A stretch of DNA of 64,000 nucleotides from Dysidea avara (taxonomy: Eukaryota > Porifera > Demospongiae > Dictyoceratida > Dysideidae): the NCBI RefSeq assembly GCF_963678975.1, contig NC_089274.1, positions 26,449,053 through 26,513,052 of the forward strand. Reading direction: 5' to 3'. This document shows, piece after piece, positions 46,150 through 59,697 of this stretch (within the stretch, counting starts at the first letter, position 1; every line of letters starts with the position of its first letter). A program made the translations under genes and the position numbers. Under the pieces are notes generated by a model. It searched no databases, was not told the DNA's origin, and worked only from the letters and a program-made list of their open reading frames with translations.

Positions 46150-49025
46150 AGTTATTCTGTAGAGAGTTCAGCTGCAAACAGTTAATCTTATAGACAGTTC
46201 AGCAAGAAGCAAGTCACCATGTGGAGAGTTAAGCAAATATATCACTATAGAGATTCAGAACATTGCAAGTCACACTGAAGAAAGTTCAGCTATAAACAAG
46301 TCATGCACCCTGTACAGAATTCAGCTACAATTAAGTCACTCTCTAGAGAATTCAGCTACACAGAATTCAGCTACACACAAATCACTGTGGAGAGAGTTCA
46401 GCTACAAACAAATTACCCTGTCGAGAGATCAGCTACAAATAAAACACTTTGCAGAGTGTTCAGCTACAACAAATCAACCTTTAGAGCGATCAGCAATGAA
46501 CAAATCAACACAAATCTACTTGTAGAGAGATAAGCTAGAAACAAATCACCCTGTAGAGAGTTCAGCTACAAAAAATCACCCTGTAGAGACATCAACTAGA
46601 AACTAGGCACAATGTAAGGAGTTCAGCTACAAGCAAATCACCCTGTAGAGAGTTCAGCTAAAACAAATCAACCTGCAGAGAGATCAGCTACAAACAAATC
46701 AACCTGCAGAGAGATCAGCTACACACAAATCAACTTGTAGAGAGATCAGCTATAAAAAATCACCCTGTAGAGACATCAGCTAGAAACTAGACACAATGTA
46801 AGGAGTTCAGCTACAAGCAATCACCCTGTAGAGAGTTCAGCTAAAACAAATCAACCTGCAGAGTGATCAGCTACAAACAAATCACCTTATAGAGAGTTCA
46901 GCTACAAGCAAATTACCCTGTAGAGAGATCAGCTAGAAACTAGACACACTGTAAGGAGTTCAGCTACAAGCTAATCACCCTGTAGAGAGTTCAGCTAAAA
47001 CAAATCAACCTGCAGAGAGATCAGCTACGCACAAATCAACTTGTAGAGAGATCAGCTACAAACAAATCACCCTGTATAGAGATCAGCTACAAACTAGACA
47101 CAATGTAAGGAGTTCAGCTACAAGCAAATTACCCTGTAGAGAGTTCATCTACAAACAAATCAACCTGTAGAGCAATCAGCTAGAAACAAATCACCCTGAA
47201 GAGAGGTCAGCTACAAAAAATCACCCTGTAGAGAGAAACAAATCACCCTGAAGAGAGGTCAGCTACAAACAAAACACTTTGCAGAGAGTTCAGCTACAAG
47301 CAAATCAACTTTTAGAGTGATCAGCAACAAACAAATCAACTTGAAGAGAGATCAGCTACAAACAAATCAACCTGCAGAGAGATCAGCTACAAACAAATCA
47401 GCTTGTAGAGAGACCAGTTACACACAAATCAACCTGTAGAGAGATAAGCTAGAAACAAATCACCCTGCAGAGAGTTCAGTTACAAACAAAACACCCTGTA
47501 GAGAGTTCAGCAACAAACAAATCACCTTATAGAGAGTTCAGCTACAAACACATTACCCTGTAGAGAGATCGGCTACAAACAAATCAACCTGTGGAGAGAT
47601 CAGCTAGAAACTAGACACAATGTAAGGAGTTCAGCTACAAGTAAATCAGCCTGTAGAGAGTTCAGCTAAAACAAATCAACCTGCAGAGAGATCAGCTATA
47701 AACAAATCACCTTATAGACAGTTCAGCTACAAACAAATTACCCTGTAGAGAGATCAGCTACAAATTAATCAACCTGCAGAGAGATCAGCTACACTCAAAT
47801 CAACTTGTAGAGAGATTAAGCTACAACAAATCACCCTGTAGAGAGATCAGCTAGAAACTAGACACAATGTAAGGAGTTCAGCTACAAGCAAATCACCCTT
47901 TAGTGAGTTCAGCTACAAACAAATCAACCTGCAGTGAGATCACCTATAAAAAAGCACCTTGCACAGAGTTCAGCTACAAACAAATTACCTTGTAGAGAGA
48001 TCGGCTACAAACAAATCAACCTGTAGAAAGATCAGCTACACACAAATCAACTTGTAGAGAAATCAGCTACAAACAAATCACCCTGTAGAGAGATCAGCTA
48101 GAAACTAGACACAATGCAAGGAGTTCAGCTACAAGCAAATCACCCTTTAGTGAGTTCAGCTACAAACAAATCAACCTGCAGTGAGATCACCCACAAAAAT
48201 GCACCTTGTACAGAGTTCAGTTACAAACAAATTACCCTGTAGAGAGATCAGGTAAAAGAATTCACCTTGTAGAGAGTTCAGCAACAAAGAAACCACCATG
48301 TAGAGAGTTCAGCTGCAAACAAATCACCCGGTAGAAAGATCAGCTAGAAGAAGTCACCTTGTAAAGAGTTCAGCTACAAAGAAACCATCATGTACAGAGT
48401 TCAGCTACAAAGAAACCACCATGTAGAGTGTTTAGTTGCAAAAAATCACCTGTAAAGAGTTCAGCTAGAAACAAATCACCCTGTAGAGAGATCAGCTAGA
48501 AGAGGTCACCTTGTAGAGAGTTCAGCTACAAAAAAACCACCACATAAAGAGTTCAGCTGCAAATAAATCACTTGTAGAGAGTTCAGCTACAAATAAATCC
48601 CCCCTGTAGAGGGATCAGCTAGAAGAAGTCACCTTGTAGAGAGTTCAGCTACAAAGAAACCATCATGTAGAGAGTTCAGTTACAAACAAATCACCCTGTA
48701 GAGAGTTCAGCTAGAAGAAGTTACCTTGTAGATAGTTCAGCCACAAACAATTCACCCTGTAGAAAGATCAGCTAGAAAAAGTCACCTTGTAGAGTGTTCA
48801 GTTACAAAGAAACCATCATGTAGAGAGTTCAGCTGCAAACAAATCACTCTGTAGAGAGTTCAGCTACAAAGAAACCGCCATGTAGAGAGTTTAGCTGCAA
48901 ACAAATCACCCTGTAGAGAGACCAGCTAGAAGAGGTCACCTTGTAGAGAGTTCAGCTACAAAGAAACCATCCTGTATATAGTTCAGCTACATTCCAAGTC
49001 ACCCAGTAGAGAGATCAGCTGCAAA
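46150..49025 (+). repeat. Satellite of 31-bp monomers with higher-order structure
   Basis: The consensus monomer is 31 bp. It starts TCAGCTACAAACAAATCACC and ends CTGTAGAGAGT; about 90 copies run head-to-tail. Monomer variants (GTTCAGCT or GATCAGCT; ACCCTG, AACCTG or ACCTTG) alternate. A distinctive variant with GAAACTAGACACAATG and TAAGGAGTTCAG recurs at 46617, 46800, 46953, 47107, 47625, 47871 and 48119. Those spacings are close to 6, 5, 5, 17, 8 and 8 monomers. From about 48250 the variant GAAACCACCATGTAGAG dominates. No coding capacity. Confidence 0.9.
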
Positions 49026-49238
49026 AAAATATCCTGCGGGGAATAATGGGCATGTAATAAATATATGTATATAATTTGTATAATTACAAATAAAATCAAA
49101 AATAATTGAAGTATTACAAATCTTCTTTAAGTTCTTTTCTTCTTCCTGTGGTAAAGAAAAAAACACATGGGTTAAAAAGCCCCAAAGCCAGCCATTGGCC
49201 AGCTTTGCAGTATACAAATACAAAAGAAGTGATATCTA

Positions 49239-49549
49239 ATCAAAAACAGCCAAGCTGTAAAAAGGTGCGGCCCCCAAAAAGGCCATGGTGAAAAAAGATG
49301 TGAAATCCAAGGTGGCGGCCAAGAAATGGCTGTGATGGTAGGTTAATGGTTAAATTTTAATAACGACAATTCAGGTGAATTTGGTGCCAAGACCAAGTGG
49401 CACCAAATTCACCTGAATTGTCGTTATTAAAATTTAACCATTAACCTACCATCACAGCCATTTCTTGGCCGCACCTTGGATTTCACATCTTTTTTCACCA
49501 TGGCCTTTTTGGGGGCCGTACCTTTTTTTACAGCTTGGCTGTTTTTGAT
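49239..49549. mobile_element. 311-bp palindromic MITE with TA duplication
   Basis: TA at 49237-49238 and 49550-49551. ATCAAAAACAGCCAAGCTGT at left is mirrored at right, the arms are about 150 bp and nearly identical, and the centre lies at AAGACC near 49392. The left arm carries an extra GGCC-rich stretch (AAGGTGGCGGCCAAG against AAGGTGCGGCCAAG). Non-coding, Tc1/mariner-like by TA duplication. Sits just right of the 31-bp satellite. Confidence 0.85.
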
Positions 49550-49559
49550 TATATAATAA

Positions 49560-51156
49560 CTATACAAGTAGACAATAGGGCACCCTCACATGGCTATAAT
49601 ACAGTTTGATACTGCAGTCTACTGTACCCTGTATCCATGGTGATACCATTGGGATTTCATTTCGCAAACACAATGAGAAAAGAAAAAAGAACCATCACAA
49701 TTGAATGATTTTAAATAACTGAAATAAAGTTTTAGTGAGCAGCTGATACGTTTGCGACTATAAATAGCCAGCAGCACAGCTGTAGCTGGTTGTGGTAGTC
49801 TGTTTGTAAGCAACAGTATCATGGTAGTACTGTATATTAGGGATCATGGAGGTGTGGGTTTTTCTGGCCAAAAATATCCCAAAACCAGCTTCACAATACC
49901 TTCCTGGCACCTTGGCAGTATTGGTTAGGTACAATCAAACCCAAAAGTGCCTTCAGTATGACCCTAAATGCCTCTAATAGATTGCTATGAAATTTTATTC
50001 AATAGAATTTTCGACTGACTGACTGAATGACTGACTGACTTATTAACTCCTTCAAGCAAGCTTACTTGATAACGGCTAATCAGCACTACAGACTTGATTT
50101 TTCACTGTTCAACATTGTTCAGCCCGACAGGCATGCCATTTCATAGCATTACAACTGAAGGAACAGTAAGAGAAGTGCCTCTGCAATCAATCCAGTTGCC
50201 ATGGAAAATACCTGTTTACAAATGTAGGAAGCCATCTGTGAATTGACACCTTGGGCTGTCAGCAAAAGGAAATGGGACACAAATGAGGACAAAGGTAAGT
50301 CCATGATGCATGCATTATACATACTGTGAAACGTAGCTGAAAGCAAAACATAATGGCCACTTCACTTTCAAGTCAGTAATTGATAGTTGGAGCATGCATT
50401 CAGATGAAAACACATTAAGTCTGGCACCATTCTTTCTTTTGATGTGGTATGTATGAGTTCACCAGTCATATATTTATGTTACAAAAAGTAAGCAAATCAG
50501 TATAAGAAAAAAATAGGGATTAAATGTCATATGGCATAAGCGGTGGTGACCTCCCTTGTTTCCCTACTTTTTTTCTGTGATCCCTAATTGAACTTAAAAT
50601 TCCAAATTCTTCCTTGGATTATAGTTGTACATTTCAGAAATATCTCTTAAGCAAACAGTCTATCACAACCAGCTACATAGATAGGTAAAAAGTTTGTTAA
50701 CATTATCATCAACATTCAACAAGATAAATCACTTTAGGTCTAGGACATACTAACCAGGTGACCAAATCAGTTTCAATATGTGCAGTCTTTCTAGGCAATC
50801 ATCTACTTGTGCAACATGGATAACATACAAATGTAATTATATTTAACCACTAAACTTAAAATTGAAGACGTACTATGGCCCTCGGGGTTCAGGTGTATAT
50901 ATCAGCAAAATCCCTCACAGCCTGGTATAACTATTAAATAATTTTCATGGCATGTATGGTGATGCATAATAGCTAACTGTGAGTCTGACTGGAATAATAT
51001 GAAGCACACACACACTTAACTACACATATCATAATATATGTAAACTCTGGATTAGAATTATTGATCAATGCAAGCAAAAAGTTGTGACTGATATGCGATT
51101 ACAACTTACCTGTAATCAAAGAAAATCCCTGTCTATTATTTAGTATGAATATATAT
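49560..51156 (+). repeat. Unit 3: palindrome right arm, (CTGA)n repeat and tail
   Basis: Collinear with 30285-31470 and 32036-32270 of unit 2 and with 8825-9571 of unit 1. It starts with the right arm of the palindrome, then TAGGGATCATGGAGGTGTGG at 49838 and CTGACTGACTG near 50014-50040. It lacks the LINE of unit 2. 50395 and 50343 are the empty sites of the two unit 1 insertions. Confidence 0.65.
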
Positions 51157-51599
51157 GGGGTGCCATACATTTGTATCAAAATCATAACAATATAATAAGT
51201 ATAAAAAACTAGGTTATATATGCTTGCTGTACATGGTTTATACATATGTACATTTTCATAAATAAATAATGACTCTTTTTTAATAAATAATTTACATTAT
51301 TTAATATATAATGCTCAAATGACAAGACAATGACAAGTATCTTCTCTATTATGTGCCATTTGTTGTCCTGTTACACATTTTGGCACAAAACCTGAACTTT
51401 GAAATGCTATTTTTATCAAAATTTAGGTTTTAATTACATCTCCAAAAAAGAAATGGAAATAATTTTCCTTGATATTGTTTACCCAAAAATGACAAGATTT
51501 CTATAGTACTTTTCATTATTTATTAAACCATGAACATTATTTGTTAAACCATTAAATTCTTTACTTAATGTACATTAGTATATCATTAATCTTAACAAA

Positions 51600-54500
51600 C
51601 CTTGTAATCAACATCTACAACAGGCTATACAGGGTTACACAAGGCTACACAGAGTTACATAAGGCTACATTGGGTTACATTAAAGCTACAAAGATTTATG
51701 ATACTACACATGGTTACATGTGGCTACACTGGGTTACATTAAGCTACACTGGGTTACAGGATACTGCACAAGGTTGCATGAGGCTACACTGAGGCATTAC
51801 AGAGGCTACACTGGGTTACATGAGGCTATACACAAGCTTACATGAAGCTACACAGAGTTACCTCAGGGTTACATGAGGTTATACGCAGTGTTACTTAAGG
51901 ATACATGAAGCTACACGAAGTTACATTGGGATAATTATATGAAGCTACACAATGTTACATGCATGAGGCTACACTGGATGATATATATGAGGCTACACAG
52001 GGTTACATGAGGCTACACTGGATTACATGAGGCTACAATGGGTCACATGAGGCTAAACTGTGCTACATGAGGCTGCACAAATTTACATAAGGATACATAG
52101 GGTTACATGAGGCTACACAGAAGTTATACATAGGGTTACATGAAGCTACACAGGCTTACACAATGTTACATAGAGCTACAAAGAGTTACATGAGGTTACA
52201 CGGAGTTACATGAGGCTATACATTTGGTTACTTGAGGCTACACTTGGTAACATGAGGCTACACAAGGTTGCATGAGACTGACATGTACAGTTACATGAGG
52301 CTACAAAGGGATAATTATATGAGGCTACACTAGATTACATGAGGCTACACAGAGTTACATGAGGCTACATTGGATTACATGAGGCTACACTAGGTTACAT
52401 GAGGCTACACCAAGTTACATGAGCTGCACGGAGTTGCATGATACTACATTGGAGCCTCATGTAACCTTTTGTAAACCCAATGTAGCATCATGTACTTCTG
52501 TGCAGCCTCATGTAACCCTTTGTAGCCTCATTTAACCCTATGTAGCCTCATGTAACCCTGTGTAGCTTCATGTAACCCATTGTCTCCTCGTGTAACATTA
52601 ATTTTGTCTAGCCTCATGTAACCTAGTGTTTCCTCATGTAACCCAATGTAGTGTAGCCTCGTGTAACCCAATGTCTCCTCATGTAACCTTGTCTAGCCTC
52701 ATGTAACCTAGTGTTACCTCAATGTAGCCTCATGTAACTCTGTACAGCCTCGTGTAATACCCTTTGTAGCCTCCTGTAACCCTGTGTATTGCCCCATGTA
52801 ACTCTGTGTAGCCTCATGTAACCCTGCGTATTGCCTCATGCAATTCTGTGTAGCCTCATGTAACTCTGTGTAGCCTTATTTAACCCAATTTCTCCTCATA
52901 TATCATGTCTAGCCTCAAATAACCCAATGCAGCGACATGTAATCAAATGTAGTCTCATGTAACTCTGTGCAGCCTCATGTAACCCTGCCTAGCCCTCATG
53001 TAACTCAGTGTAGCCTCATTTAACCCTGTGTAGCCTCCTGTGTATTGCCTCATGTAACTCTGTATGGTCTCATGTAACCCTGTGTATTGCCTCATGTAAC
53101 TCTGTGTAGTTCCATGTAACCCTGTGTTTTGCCTTGTGTAACTCTGTGTAGTCTCATGTAACTCTGTGCAGCCTCATGTAACCCTTTGTAGCCTCATGTA
53201 ACTCTGTGTAGCCTCGTGTAACACTTTGTAGCCTCATGCCTCGTGTAACTTACATGAGGCTGCACAGTTACATAAGGGTACAAAGGGTTACATGAGGCTG
53301 CACAGAACTACACAGGGCTACATTGGGTTACATTTGGTTACATTAAGCTAGACATGGTATGGTTACATGAGAAGACATTGGGTTACATGAGGCTACACAG
53401 AGTTACATGAGGCAATACACAGGGTTACATGAGCTGTACAGAGTTGCATGGTATTACATTGGAGGCTACGCAGCCTCATGTAACCTTTTGTAAACCCAAT
53501 GTAGCATCATGTACTTCTGTGCAGCCTCATGTAACCCTTTGTAGGCTCATGTAACTCAGTGTAGCCTCATTTAACCCTGTTTAGCCTCCTGTGTATTGCT
53601 CTGTATAGTCTCATGTAACCCTGTGTATTGCCTCATGTAACTCTGTGTATAGTCTCATGTAACTCCGTGTATTACCTCATGTAACTCTGTGTAGCCTCAT
53701 GTAACCCAATGTCTCCTCATGTGATCATACCATGTCTAGCCTCATGTAACCAAAAGTAGCCTCATGTAACCCAATGTAGCCTCTTGTAATTCTGTACAGC
53801 CTCATGTAGCCCTTTGTAGCCTCATGTAACCTTTTGTAGCCTCATGTAACCCTTTGTAGTCTTATGTAACTCTGTACGGCCTCATGTACCTCTGTGCAGC
53901 CTCATATAAGTTACATGAGGCTACATTGGGTTACATGAGGCTACAAAGTGTTACACAGAGTTACATGAGGCTACGAAGGGTTACACAAGGCTGCACAGAG
54001 TTACATGAGGCAATACACAGGGTTACATGAGACTATACAGAGTTACATGAAGCAATACACAGGAGGCTACACAGGGTTAAATGAGACTACACTGAGTTAC
54101 ATGATGGCTAGACAGGGTTACATGAGGCTGCACAGAGTTACATAAGACTACATTGGATTACATGATGCTACATTGGGTTACTTGAGGCTAGACATGATAT
54201 GGTTACATGAGGAGAAATTGAGTTACATGAGGCTACAAAGGGTTACATGAGGCTGTACAGAGTTACATGAGGCTACATTGGGTTACTTGAGGCAACACTA
54301 GGTTTCATGAGGCTAGACAAGATTACATAAGGAGACACTGGGTTACATGAGGCTACACAGAGTTACACTACATGAGGCTACACAGGATTACATTAGCTTT
54401 ACATAAGGGTACACAAAGTTGCATGAGGCTATACACAGAGCTACACAAGGATACATTGGGTTACATGCTTGAGGCTACACAGAGTTCTATGAGGCTACCA

Positions 54501-54925
54501 CAGTTACACGAGACTACACAGGGTTACAACAGGTCAAACAGAGGATAATATCTATAGTCTGGAAGGATTACAACAGGCTACACAAAAGGTTACAACTATA
54601 TGTATTAGTATTACATAACTACTACTACCTTCGCAGTGTCCAGCACTAAAGGTTGACGGTCTTTGAATTAACTATCTTAATAAATAGAATGCTTGAGAAT
54701 TTGTGAACAGCTCAGGTTACACAGGCTTCACAGGGTTACATGAGGTTACAATGAGCTACACAAGGCTGCATTGGGTTACATGAGGATGACTACACTGAGG
54801 CTACAGGAGTACAAAGGGTTACAACAAGCTATGCAGGTTTACAACATGCTATACTTGGCTACTACACTGAGGATATATGCAAGGTTGCACCAGACTACAT
54901 AGGGGTTCGTGAGGATAAGCCTGTT
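51600..54925. repeat. 20-bp satellite, left half, alternating orientation
   Basis: The basic unit is 20 bp, TTACATGAGGCTACACAGGG. Plus-oriented at 51620-52445, minus at 52450-53240, plus at 53242-53455, minus at 53468-53895, plus at 53905-54530 and again, degraded, at 54715-54925. The plus-to-minus turning points near 52450 and 53460 share a long identical context (ACCTTTTGTAAACCCAATGT, then AGCATCATGTACTTCTGTGC), so an inverted pair was itself duplicated. Short open frames here only translate the repeat. Confidence 0.9.
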
Positions 54926-55834
54926 AAATGAAGCTACACTTGGTTGTAATTGGATCTGTGGATACACTTATAGGTAATAGTGGATCATGATACACTGGGC
55001 TACAAGTGCACATTAATACACAGTCACTTCTATAGAGGATACACTGGGTTATGTCAACTGAGTTACAACAGGATTTCACATCGGTACACAGTAGGTATAC
55101 TTTGTTACATGAGAATACACAGGGATACAAATGGAAGTACTGGGTTACAAAATGGATACTTGGGTGTATACATACAATCAGTAGTTTTCCTATAATACAC
55201 TGCTGTAATTCACAATAAACTTGTGCTAGTCTCCATTTAACCGGGTTTTTAGCACAACTATATAGATATATGGCTTTGTTTCTTCCATATGCTCTATGTT
55301 GTAAGGCTTTGGCAGGTTACTAAACAAGTACATAATAAGAATACAGATTTGTATTTATGTACGCTTGCTACACTAGTGGAAAAGGTTTAGTTACTCTAAT
55401 AGACCAGTTACACAGTCTATCCATGATCAACCTCAACTCTATAGCTACTCTTCACTTAATTTTTGATTTGGTTATTCCCCTCAACCTGTATCTATCACAA
55501 AACTTTAATGTAAATAATAGTCATGTAAAAGCCGCAATAAGATATTTAGTAAATTGTTTAGTAAAAAGATGAAAAATTTATCACTTATATTAAATGTTAA
55601 GCCCAAATATGAGTAAGGCAAATTACAGTACACAACAATACACAAGAAAGCTTATGTAGTGTATGTGGAATCACATCACCCATTAGGTATTTGTAACTTT
55701 AAATTTATAACCACAACCCTTGATAAATTTACTCATTTTTTTAAGACTTTAAAGAACCCCTAAAGCTCATTTAAATATTTAAAGCTGAAACACAGTTTAA
55801 TACACTATATACACAATCTCCTGAGTATCTGTAA
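54926..55834. other. Unique centre of the 7.6-kb element
   Basis: Satellite traces fade out, and about 650 bp from 55190 have no repeats or recognisable coding sequence (longest open frame 71 codons at 55357-55572, no family features). If the element once had a transposase, nothing of it is legible here. Confidence 0.5.
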
Positions 55835-58360
55835 CCAGGTGTAGCCTGTGTAGCCTCATGTATGTAACTGAGTGTATATATCCCCATGTAACCCAGTGTA
55901 TATAGCCTCATGTAACCCTGTGTAGCCTCATGTAACTCTGTGTAGCTTCATGTAACACTGTGTAGCTTCATGTAACCCAGTGCATCCTCATGTAACCATT
56001 TAACCTTTTGTATCATCATGTAACCTCATGTAGCTTCATATGTGATTGAAAATTGATCTTCCACACACATCCAATACTATGAACTGTGAAGATCACATAT
56101 AAGCCTGAACTTCTTGCCAACCATTAATCCATGCTGGGTCTCTACTGAGCAAAACTCAAATAACTAGCTTTTTCTCAGCTGAAGTTATAATTGTCAAAGT
56201 TGGTAAACTGAATGTGTATGGAATACCTTTTTCGCAAATCTGGTCACATTATGTGACCAGATGTGCAAAAAGGAGTCTTCCACACACATCCAATTCTCTG
56301 AACTTGAGAACTATGTTGGTACTCACTACTGACCAAATTTCAAGTCAATATCTTTTTCCAATTGTATAAGTTATTAATTGTCAAAGTTAGTAAATTGGAT
56401 GTGTGTGGAATATCCCTTTTTCGCAAATCCGGTCACATATAACGAAGAACTCCATGTATAACAATAGCCTCTTGTATCCTCATGTAACCCTGTGTAATGC
56501 TGTGTAGCTTCATGTAACCATGTTGTAACCCTAATGTGTGTATCAACATGTAGCCCAGTTTAGCCTTCAATGTAACCTGTGTTGCAATCCTTTGTAGCCT
56601 CCTGGCCGAATGTAATGCAATGTATTCTCATGTAACTCTGTGTAGCTTCATGTAACCCTATGTATCCTCATGTATCCCTATGTATCCTCATGTAAAGCTG
56701 TATATAACCTAATGCAACCTCATGTAATCTCGTGAAGCCTCATGTAACCTGTATAATTATCTCTTTGTACCCTGATGTAACTTCATGTAGCCCTGTGTAG
56801 CCTCATGTAACCAAGTGTAGCCTCATGTAACCCTTTGTATTGCCTCATGTAACTCTTTGTAGCCCCATGTAGCTCTGTGCAGCTTCATGTAACCCTTGTA
56901 GCCTCGTGTAGCCTCATGCAACCCAATGTAGTTCTGTGCAGCCTCATGTAACCCTTTTTAGCCTCATGCCTCATGTAACCCAATGCAACTTACATGAGGC
57001 TACAAAGGGTTACATGAGGCTGCACAGAGTTACATGAGGCTACATTGGGTTACATGAGGCTAGACATGATATGGTTACATAAGGAGACATTGGGTTACAT
57101 TAGGGTACACAGAGTTACATGAGGTAATACACAGGGTTACGTGAGGCTACTCAGCGTTATATGAGGCAATACACAGGGTTACACGAGGCTACAAAGGGTT
57201 AAATGAGGCTACACTGAGTTACATGAGCCTACAAAGAGTTACAAGAGGCTGCACAGAGTTACCTGATGCTACATTGAGTTTACAAAAGGTTACTTGAGGC
57301 TGCGTAACCTCATGTAACCCAATGTAACATCATGTAACTCTGTGCAGCTCATTTAACCCTTTGTAGCCTCATGTAACTATGGCAGTCTCATGCAACCTTG
57401 TGTAGCCTCTGTGTAACCTCGTGTAACCTTATGTAACCTCATGTAACCTAGTGTAGCCTAATGTAACCCTTTGTAGCCTCATGTAACTCTGTCAGTCTCA
57501 TATGCAACCTTGTGTAGCCTCATGTAACTCTGTGTAGTGTCATGTAACCTCAAGTAACCCAATGTATAGCCTTGTGTAGCTCTGTGTAGCCTCATGTAAC
57601 CCTTTGTAGCCTCATGTAACCCTGTGTAACATCATGTGAGCCTGTGTAGTTTCATGTAACCCTATGTATAACCTCTGTGTAACCTCATGTAATCCTATGT
57701 ATCCTTATGTAAATTTGTGTAGCCTCATGTAGCACAGTTTAGGTTCATGTACACCCTGTAACCTAGTGTAGCCTCATGTAACTCAGTGTAGCCTCATGTA
57801 ACTCAGTGTAGCCTCATGTAACCCAATATGGTGTAATGTTGTGTAGCCTCATGTAACTCTGTTTAGCCCCATGTAATCCAATGTATTCTCATGTATCCCT
57901 ATATATAGCCTCATGTAACCTTGTGTAGCCTCATGTAACCCTGTGTACCCTCATATATATAATAATCCAGTGTAGCATCATGCAAAACTATGTAGCCTCA
58001 TATAATTATCCCAATGTAAATTTGTGTAGCTCCATGTAACCCAATGTATCCTCATGTAACCCTGCGTATAACCTCATGTAACCTTGTGTAGCCTCAGGTA
58101 ACTCTGAGAAGCCTCAGGTAACTCTGTGTAGCTTCATGTAAGCTTGTGTAGCCTCATGTAATCCAGTGTAGCCTCATGTAACCCTGTAAAGCCTGTAGCC
58201 TCATGCAACCTTGTGCAGTATCATGTAACCCAGTGTAGCCACATGTAACTATGCATGTGTAGCATCATGTAACTCTTTGTAGCTTTAATGTAACCCAATG
58301 TAGCCTCATGTAACTCTGTGTAGCCTCATGTAATGTTGTGTAGCCTGTTGTAGATGTTGA
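55835..58360. repeat. 20-bp satellite, right half, alternating orientation
   Basis: Minus-oriented (AGCCTCATGTAACCCTGTGT) at 55835-56985 with an interruption at 56040-56450, plus at 56987-57295, minus at 57300-58355. Overall the right half is predominantly the reverse of the left half, making the whole element palindrome-like around about 55300. Confidence 0.9.
56040..56450. mobile_element. Small foldback repeats with TTCCACACACATCCAAT
   Basis: TTCCACACACATCCAATAC at 56059 and TTCCACACACATCCAATTC at 56277 are direct copies. Reverse copies end at 56222 (TGAATGTGTATGGAATACC) and 56412 (TTGGATGTGTGTGGAATATC). CTTTTTCGCAAATCTGGTCAC with GTGACCAGATGTGCAAAAAG forms a hairpin (56229-56271). Two copies of one small element inserted in the satellite. 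Confidence 0.55.
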
Positions 58361-59093
58361 TTGCAAGGTTTGTTAAGATTAACGGTACATTAAGTAAAGA
58401 ATTTAATGGTTTAACAAATAATGTTCATGATTTAATAAATAATGAAAAGTACTATAGAAATCTTGCACATTTTTGGGTAAACAATATCAAGGAAAATTAT
58501 TTCCATTTCTATTTTTGGCAATGCAATTAAAAACCTAAATTTTGATACAAATGGTATCTCAAAGTTCAGGTTTTGTGCCAAAATGTGTAACAGGACAACA
58601 AATGGCACATAATAGAGAAGATGCTTTTCATTGTCTTGTCATTAGAGCATTATATATTAAATAATGTAAATTATTTATTTTAAGAGTCATTATTTATTTA
58701 TGAAAATGTACATATGTACAAACCATGTACAGCAATAATATATAACCTAGTTTTTTATACTTATTATATTGTTATGATTTTGATACAAACGGCACCCCGT
58801 AAATATATATCAACATACAATATCTTTTAAATGATTTTTCCATGTCTGTGGTGTGTACATGCAGAAACATCTATGATGCAAGATATGATGACATCTCCTG
58901 AAACTGCAATTAATTTTGTGCAGCTGAAACATAGTCACCGCTGAATCAAAGTATATGAGATTTAGCTATATATCAGCCTAGCTGTCTTGTCCCAGACTCC
59001 CAGGCCTTGTTAACTACTATAGCTTCTGTTGGGGTTGCCATATCATAACCATATCAGTCATCTCTGTATGAAGTAGTGTATGATGATGTGCTA

Positions 59094-59402
59094 CAGGGGC
59101 GGATCTGGAGTTTGGAAAGGGGGGGTGCACTTTGCTGAAAAAGTTGAAGAACAGAAAAAAATAAAGATCATAGCAATAATGGTTGTTCTTTACCAAACAT
59201 CTTTACTATAAAATATATAAAGATCCTTATTCAGATCCTTATTCATAGCTTCGTAGTTAAGCTACGTTACACTGCCTCATGAATACTGTGACTGCTTTAT
59301 TAGAGTGATTGACTGCTCTATTAGAGTATCTCGATCTTGTATGCAATTTTTTTAGGAAGTTGGGGGGCACGTACCCCCGCGCGCCCCCTGGCTCCGCCAC
59401 TG
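59094..59402. mobile_element. CAGGGGCGGATCTGG element, 309 bp
   Basis: Left CAGGGGCGGATCTGGAGTTT faces right CAGTGGCGGAGCCAGGGGGC (minus strand). GC-rich ends enclose an AT-rich middle with ATTAGAGTATCTCGATCTTG. Unit 2 lacks it near 32530. No clear target duplication could be fixed. Confidence 0.65.
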
Positions 59403-59697
59403 TGCCATCATGTATTACAAATTACAAGCTCAAGATACATCGCATTTCTTTGTATGCATATCATTGATAGATCAGAGCCCTGGTCTATTTGGTAATCACA
59501 GTGTAACATCAATACTCACTGATGCCCAGAGCTGTTGTCGTTTCCTTGAGCAAGAAATTTTGTTATCACATTGCCTGCTCCAGTCTACTCAACTGTAAAC
59601 AGTGGGCCGGTGTGAACTGAGGAAAAGATTCAGATTATGTCTAGATTCAGATTGTACTTGAAGTTCCCACACCTTCATCTGTGAGGTATGATACAGC

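Larger units (their letters stand above)
51157..58799. mobile_element. 7.6-kb TIR element filled with inverted satellite blocks
   Basis: The left terminus GGGGTGCCATACATTTGTAT faces the right terminus GGGGTGCCGTTTGTATCAAA (minus strand). TIRs of about 430 bp (51157-51590 and 58370-58799) are nearly identical and include AAAACTAGGTTATATAT and AACAAATGGCACATAATAGA. AATATATAT occurs on both sides (51148-51156 and 58802-58810), a candidate 9-bp target duplication. Unit 2 shows the uninserted order near 32270-32300. Long TIRs with a 9-bp duplication would fit Mutator-like elements. No transposase frame is present, so it is non-autonomous. Confidence 0.85.

Noticed and set aside
46150..58360. CRISPR-like regular repeats
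   Set aside because: Both arrays are continuous head-to-tail or inverted satellites with no unique spacers of constant length, in eukaryotic DNA.
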